Source: Aquibacillus rhizosphaerae
GTDB taxonomy: Bacteria > Bacillota > Bacilli > Bacillales > Amphibacillaceae
DNA length: 64,000 nt
Assembly: GCF_030282825.1 (NCBI RefSeq)
Contig: NZ_JASTZU010000018.1
Coordinates: forward strand, 310,001-374,000
Direction of reading: 5' to 3'
Below the pieces are notes generated by a model that was given only the letters and a program-made list of their open reading frames with translations, had not been told where the DNA came from and made no database searches. A program made the position numbers and the translations under genes. Below are positions 62,085 to 64,000 of the stretch, piece by piece (position 1 is the stretch's first letter; every line of letters starts with the position of its first letter).

Positions 62085-62369
62085 TTATTTCTTACCTTTT
62101 CGTTCTAAAAGTATAGGTGCTATATTTAGTAAGATAGAAACAATTGTCAAAAACCAAAATGCCCTTGCCATTCCAGGTATTACATCCGATAAAGCCGCCC
62201 AATCTTCTGCTTCTACCCACCGAGTTAGATAACTGTAATCCGCACAAATTGTCAATGCTGTAAATGATAATCCCATCGCCATAGCAAGCTTATAATCCTT
62301 TCCTGCTGCATACAGATAAAGATTTATAAAAGTTACTACTATTGCAATTACCCCTAATATTATCCACAT
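62085..62369 (-). CDS. Small membrane protein
   Basis: 94 residues with three hydrophobic segments (about 2-22, 27-45, 68-88) and a tail ERKGKK. ATG follows GGAGGAATAGTT. Unknown family. Confidence 0.6.
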   Translation of the reverse strand: MWIILGVIAIVVTFINLYLYAAGKDYKLAMAMGLSFTALTICADYSYLTRWVEAEDWAALSDVIPGMARAFWFLTIVSILLNIAPILLERKGKK

Positions 62370-62671
62370 AACTATTCCTCCATATATTTTTATTTAAGAT
62401 AAAATTATTAATTTGTATGAGAAACTTTCAAAGTAAATAAATATTTCTAATACCTCAAATAACCTTCTTTCTGAAACCAGTTAACTAAATAAGGTTTGTG
62501 TCCCTTGTTTACATAAGCACCCTGTACATGAATAAGCAATGGGCTACTATTAGCTTAAAAGAAAAAGCCTTCTATTTATACATTTAATAACAACAAATAA
62601 TTTCTCCCCCTACTTTCTCATTCACAACAATACTGTCTCTTTACTTAAAGATTTTTTATCCACATTTCATT
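62370..62671. other. Intergenic region
   Basis: No supported gene. ATAAGCACCCTGT at 62513-62525 resembles the GCACCC motif of the dispersed repeats near 10350 and 55822. Confidence 0.35.
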
Positions 62672-62881
62672 TTAACATATAATTCCAATAATTTTTAAAA
62701 CCAATCCAAGCGAAAAGAGGATTGCCAATTTATATGACAATCCCCTTGTTGCACTATAGCCGTAAAGGCTCCAAGTAAAAGTGACTAACATCCCTGAACC
62801 AACATTTGGAAAGACTTTGATACTATATACACAAGCTTCTAAGCAATACAATATATATAAGTATATATTTTCACAAATCAA
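62672..62881 (-). pseudogene. Possible tail of a membrane protein gene
   Basis: The last 45 codons (VGSGMLVTFTWSLYGYSATR, then YKLAILFSLGLVLKIIGIIC) look like two membrane helices, but the first codons have no ribosome binding site and no family. Probably the end of a truncated gene. Confidence 0.3.
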
Positions 62882-62925
62882 TTCTCTGTTAGTTATACAT
62901 CCTTCCTTTCAGAACTTGCATAAAT

Positions 62926-63276
62926 TTATAGCCTTTGTATATGTGTTTGGTTAAAAGAATCCTGATATTTTAATCCAAAACCTAATAATCTATCCATAAA
63001 TATATGAGCAATCCAGATGATGATTATTATAAGTAAATGTTCATTTAAAAAGAAGAAGTAACCTATTGCTAAAAGGAGTGGTAACACAAAGCTGTGTCCC
63101 AAATTATAAACCTTTGCACCTATTTTATTGTTAAATGCATAGCCAACCATTGTAATATCGGGAATGAATAAAAGAACAAAAAACAACCAGATTGGAAAGT
63201 CTAACAATGTATAAATATAAAACGAAATGGCAAGGGCGATTCCGTTTTCAATACGCACAACTTGATTGATACTCAA
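62926..63276 (-). CDS. DUF4260-family membrane protein
   Basis: 116 residues, four hydrophobic segments, with the conserved FIPDITMVGYAFN and LGFGLKYQDSFNQTHIQ segments of DUF4260. TTG at 63276 follows GGGAGGGG, inside the end of the MerR gene (29-nt overlap). Function unknown; the coupling suggests that the MerR protein controls it. Confidence 0.75.
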   Translation of the reverse strand: MSINQVVRIENGIALAISFYIYTLLDFPIWLFFVLLFIPDITMVGYAFNNKIGAKVYNLGHSFVLPLLLAIGYFFFLNEHLLIIIIIWIAHIFMDRLLGFGLKYQDSFNQTHIQRL

Positions 63277-63478
63277 TACATGCCCCTCCCTGTACACTCT
63301 CAAATGTAAATCCTAACTTTTTTAACACGATCATCAGCTGAATTTGTTTTTCGCATTCTTCATCATATTCTGGATTACCATTTTCAAGTCTCTTTGGTTT
63401 CAATATATTCTCTTTCTCATAATAACGAATTGTATAAGCTTGCAATTGATATTTCTCAGCAAAATCTTTAATTTGCAT
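63248..63478 (-). CDS. Short MerR-family regulator
   Basis: 76 residues: MerR helix-turn-helix and wing (MQIKDFAEKYQLQAYTIRYY, then EECEKQIQLMIVLKKLGFTF). It ends soon after the first dimerisation helix begins (usual length 110-140), so it may be truncated. ATG at 63478 follows GAGGAG. TAAACATGTTCA-like sequence near 63568 could be its operator region. Confidence 0.7.
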   Translation of the reverse strand: MQIKDFAEKYQLQAYTIRYYEKENILKPKRLENGNPEYDEECEKQIQLMIVLKKLGFTFESVQGGACIEYQSSCAY

Positions 63479-63649
63479 GTTTACCAACTCCTCAAATACA
63501 ACATTAACATTGGAGTAAGCTTCAAGGTCAAGAGAAACCAAGTCCTAAAGCACCTGATGGTTTAGTTTAAATGAACATGTTCACAATACCGCATATCTTG
63601 TTTTCCATGATTTTGGATATGCCTTGTTGTGCAATATCCGTCTAATACA

Positions 63650-63678
63650 AAAAAGGACCACCTAAAAGGATGGACCTC
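63650..63678 (-). terminator. Terminator of the last small gene
   Basis: On the minus strand AGGTCCATCC and GGTGGTCCT pair with one mismatch and one bulge around TTTTA, then TTTTTT. Confidence 0.75.
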
Positions 63679-63679
63679 G

Positions 63680-63931
63680 TCAAATTAATAATTCTTCTTT
63701 TGAAATAATGCGCCATCCATTAGTTACAAGGTGGTCTATATAATCATTGAGAGTATTTTCCTCTAAATCTATTGCAATTGGATGTAAAGATACATAGCAT
63801 TCATTAGACTCATAGTTTAAAGTAACTTTCACAACCTCATAACCATTATGAAATCTTGAGTCGAAACCTGGATCATCAATAATATCTCCTTTAACGGGAC
63901 GAACAGTTGATTGAATTGTTTTCATTACCAT
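63680..63931 (-). CDS. Unknown small protein
   Basis: 83 residues from ATG at 63931 (AGGTCGGAA upstream; a second ATG two codons later is also possible). Soluble, acidic, with a segment DDPGFDSRFHNGYEVVKVTL and DYIDHLVTNGWRIISKEELL. Resembles short hypothetical proteins of Bacillaceae; no function. Confidence 0.55.
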   Translation of the reverse strand: MVMKTIQSTVRPVKGDIIDDPGFDSRFHNGYEVVKVTLNYESNECYVSLHPIAIDLEENTLNDYIDHLVTNGWRIISKEELLI

Positions 63932-64000
63932 TTCCGACCTGTTATTTCCTCTTTCTTCTTTTGTAGATGTTAGAAAAATAATCATATTGATTTTCATTAG

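Noticed and set aside
1-64000. tRNA, rRNA and CRISPR arrays
   Set aside because: No cloverleaf-like sequences, rRNA segments or regularly spaced direct repeats were seen by eye; a tRNAscan-SE or CRISPR-finder run would be decisive.

Overview
The window is low-G+C DNA from a Bacillaceae-type Firmicute, probably of the Oceanobacillus/Virgibacillus/Ornithinibacillus kind. Reasons: strong AGGAGG ribosome binding sites, frequent TTG and GTG starts, a B. subtilis-like yxdJKLM-yxeA module, B. subtilis-type Zur boxes, BdbCD, and a zinc-free S14 paralogue. The genus is an inference. No rRNA, tRNA or CRISPR array was seen.

Layout. 1-4.9 kb: a xylose-type sensing set (membrane-anchored sugar-binding protein, YesM/LytS-type kinase, YesN-type regulator) reading into a partial xylF-like lipoprotein gene. 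5.4-9.9 kb: an NAD salvage and synthesis run nrtR-pncA-pncB-nadD-nadE, with matching palindromes at the nrtR and pncA promoters. 10.4-14.4 kb: a VOC protein, small membrane proteins and a divergent EamA transporter/MocR regulator pair. 14.5-18.3 kb: a GH43 xylosidase remnant, then a two-component system with a BcrA-type ABC exporter. 18.5-22.4 kb: a PRC-barrel protein that appears to start at ATT, a CmtR-like ArsR repressor with a flavoprotein, and the BdbD/BdbC disulfide pair.

23.5-32 kb is a zinc-starvation region: AdcA (ZnuA-ZinT fusion), AdcB, AdcC, a decayed COG0523 GTPase, a flavoprotein, zinc-independent S14, an unknown gene, and a fragment of a second ZinT domain, with five Zur-box-like palindromes. 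32.3-43.4 kb is mixed chromosome (Dus, UppS-like, DUF2975/HTH, sugar dehydrogenase) with several broken genes. 43.8-51.1 kb holds a PD-(D/E)XK-XPD nuclease-helicase and the Yxd peptide-sensing and detoxification module, which has a 20-bp palindrome in front of the transporter genes. 51.4-55.7 kb: CPBP protease, MerR, and a TetR/SDR pair. 55.8-57.3 kb: a broken IS110-family element with a structured left flank. 57.7-64 kb: small HTH/membrane pairs, an ASCH protein, and an ABC-F ribosome-protection gene behind a leader peptide and two intrinsic terminators.

A recurrent feature is gene decay by small indels, often in homopolymers or dinucleotide runs (maa-like acetyltransferase, GGDEF protein, COG0523 gene, GH43, IS110 transposase, the 41.2-42.3 kb locus). 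Some could be sequencing errors, but the GGDEF gene also carries a nonsense codon and several others are truncated, so real decay is likely for part of them.
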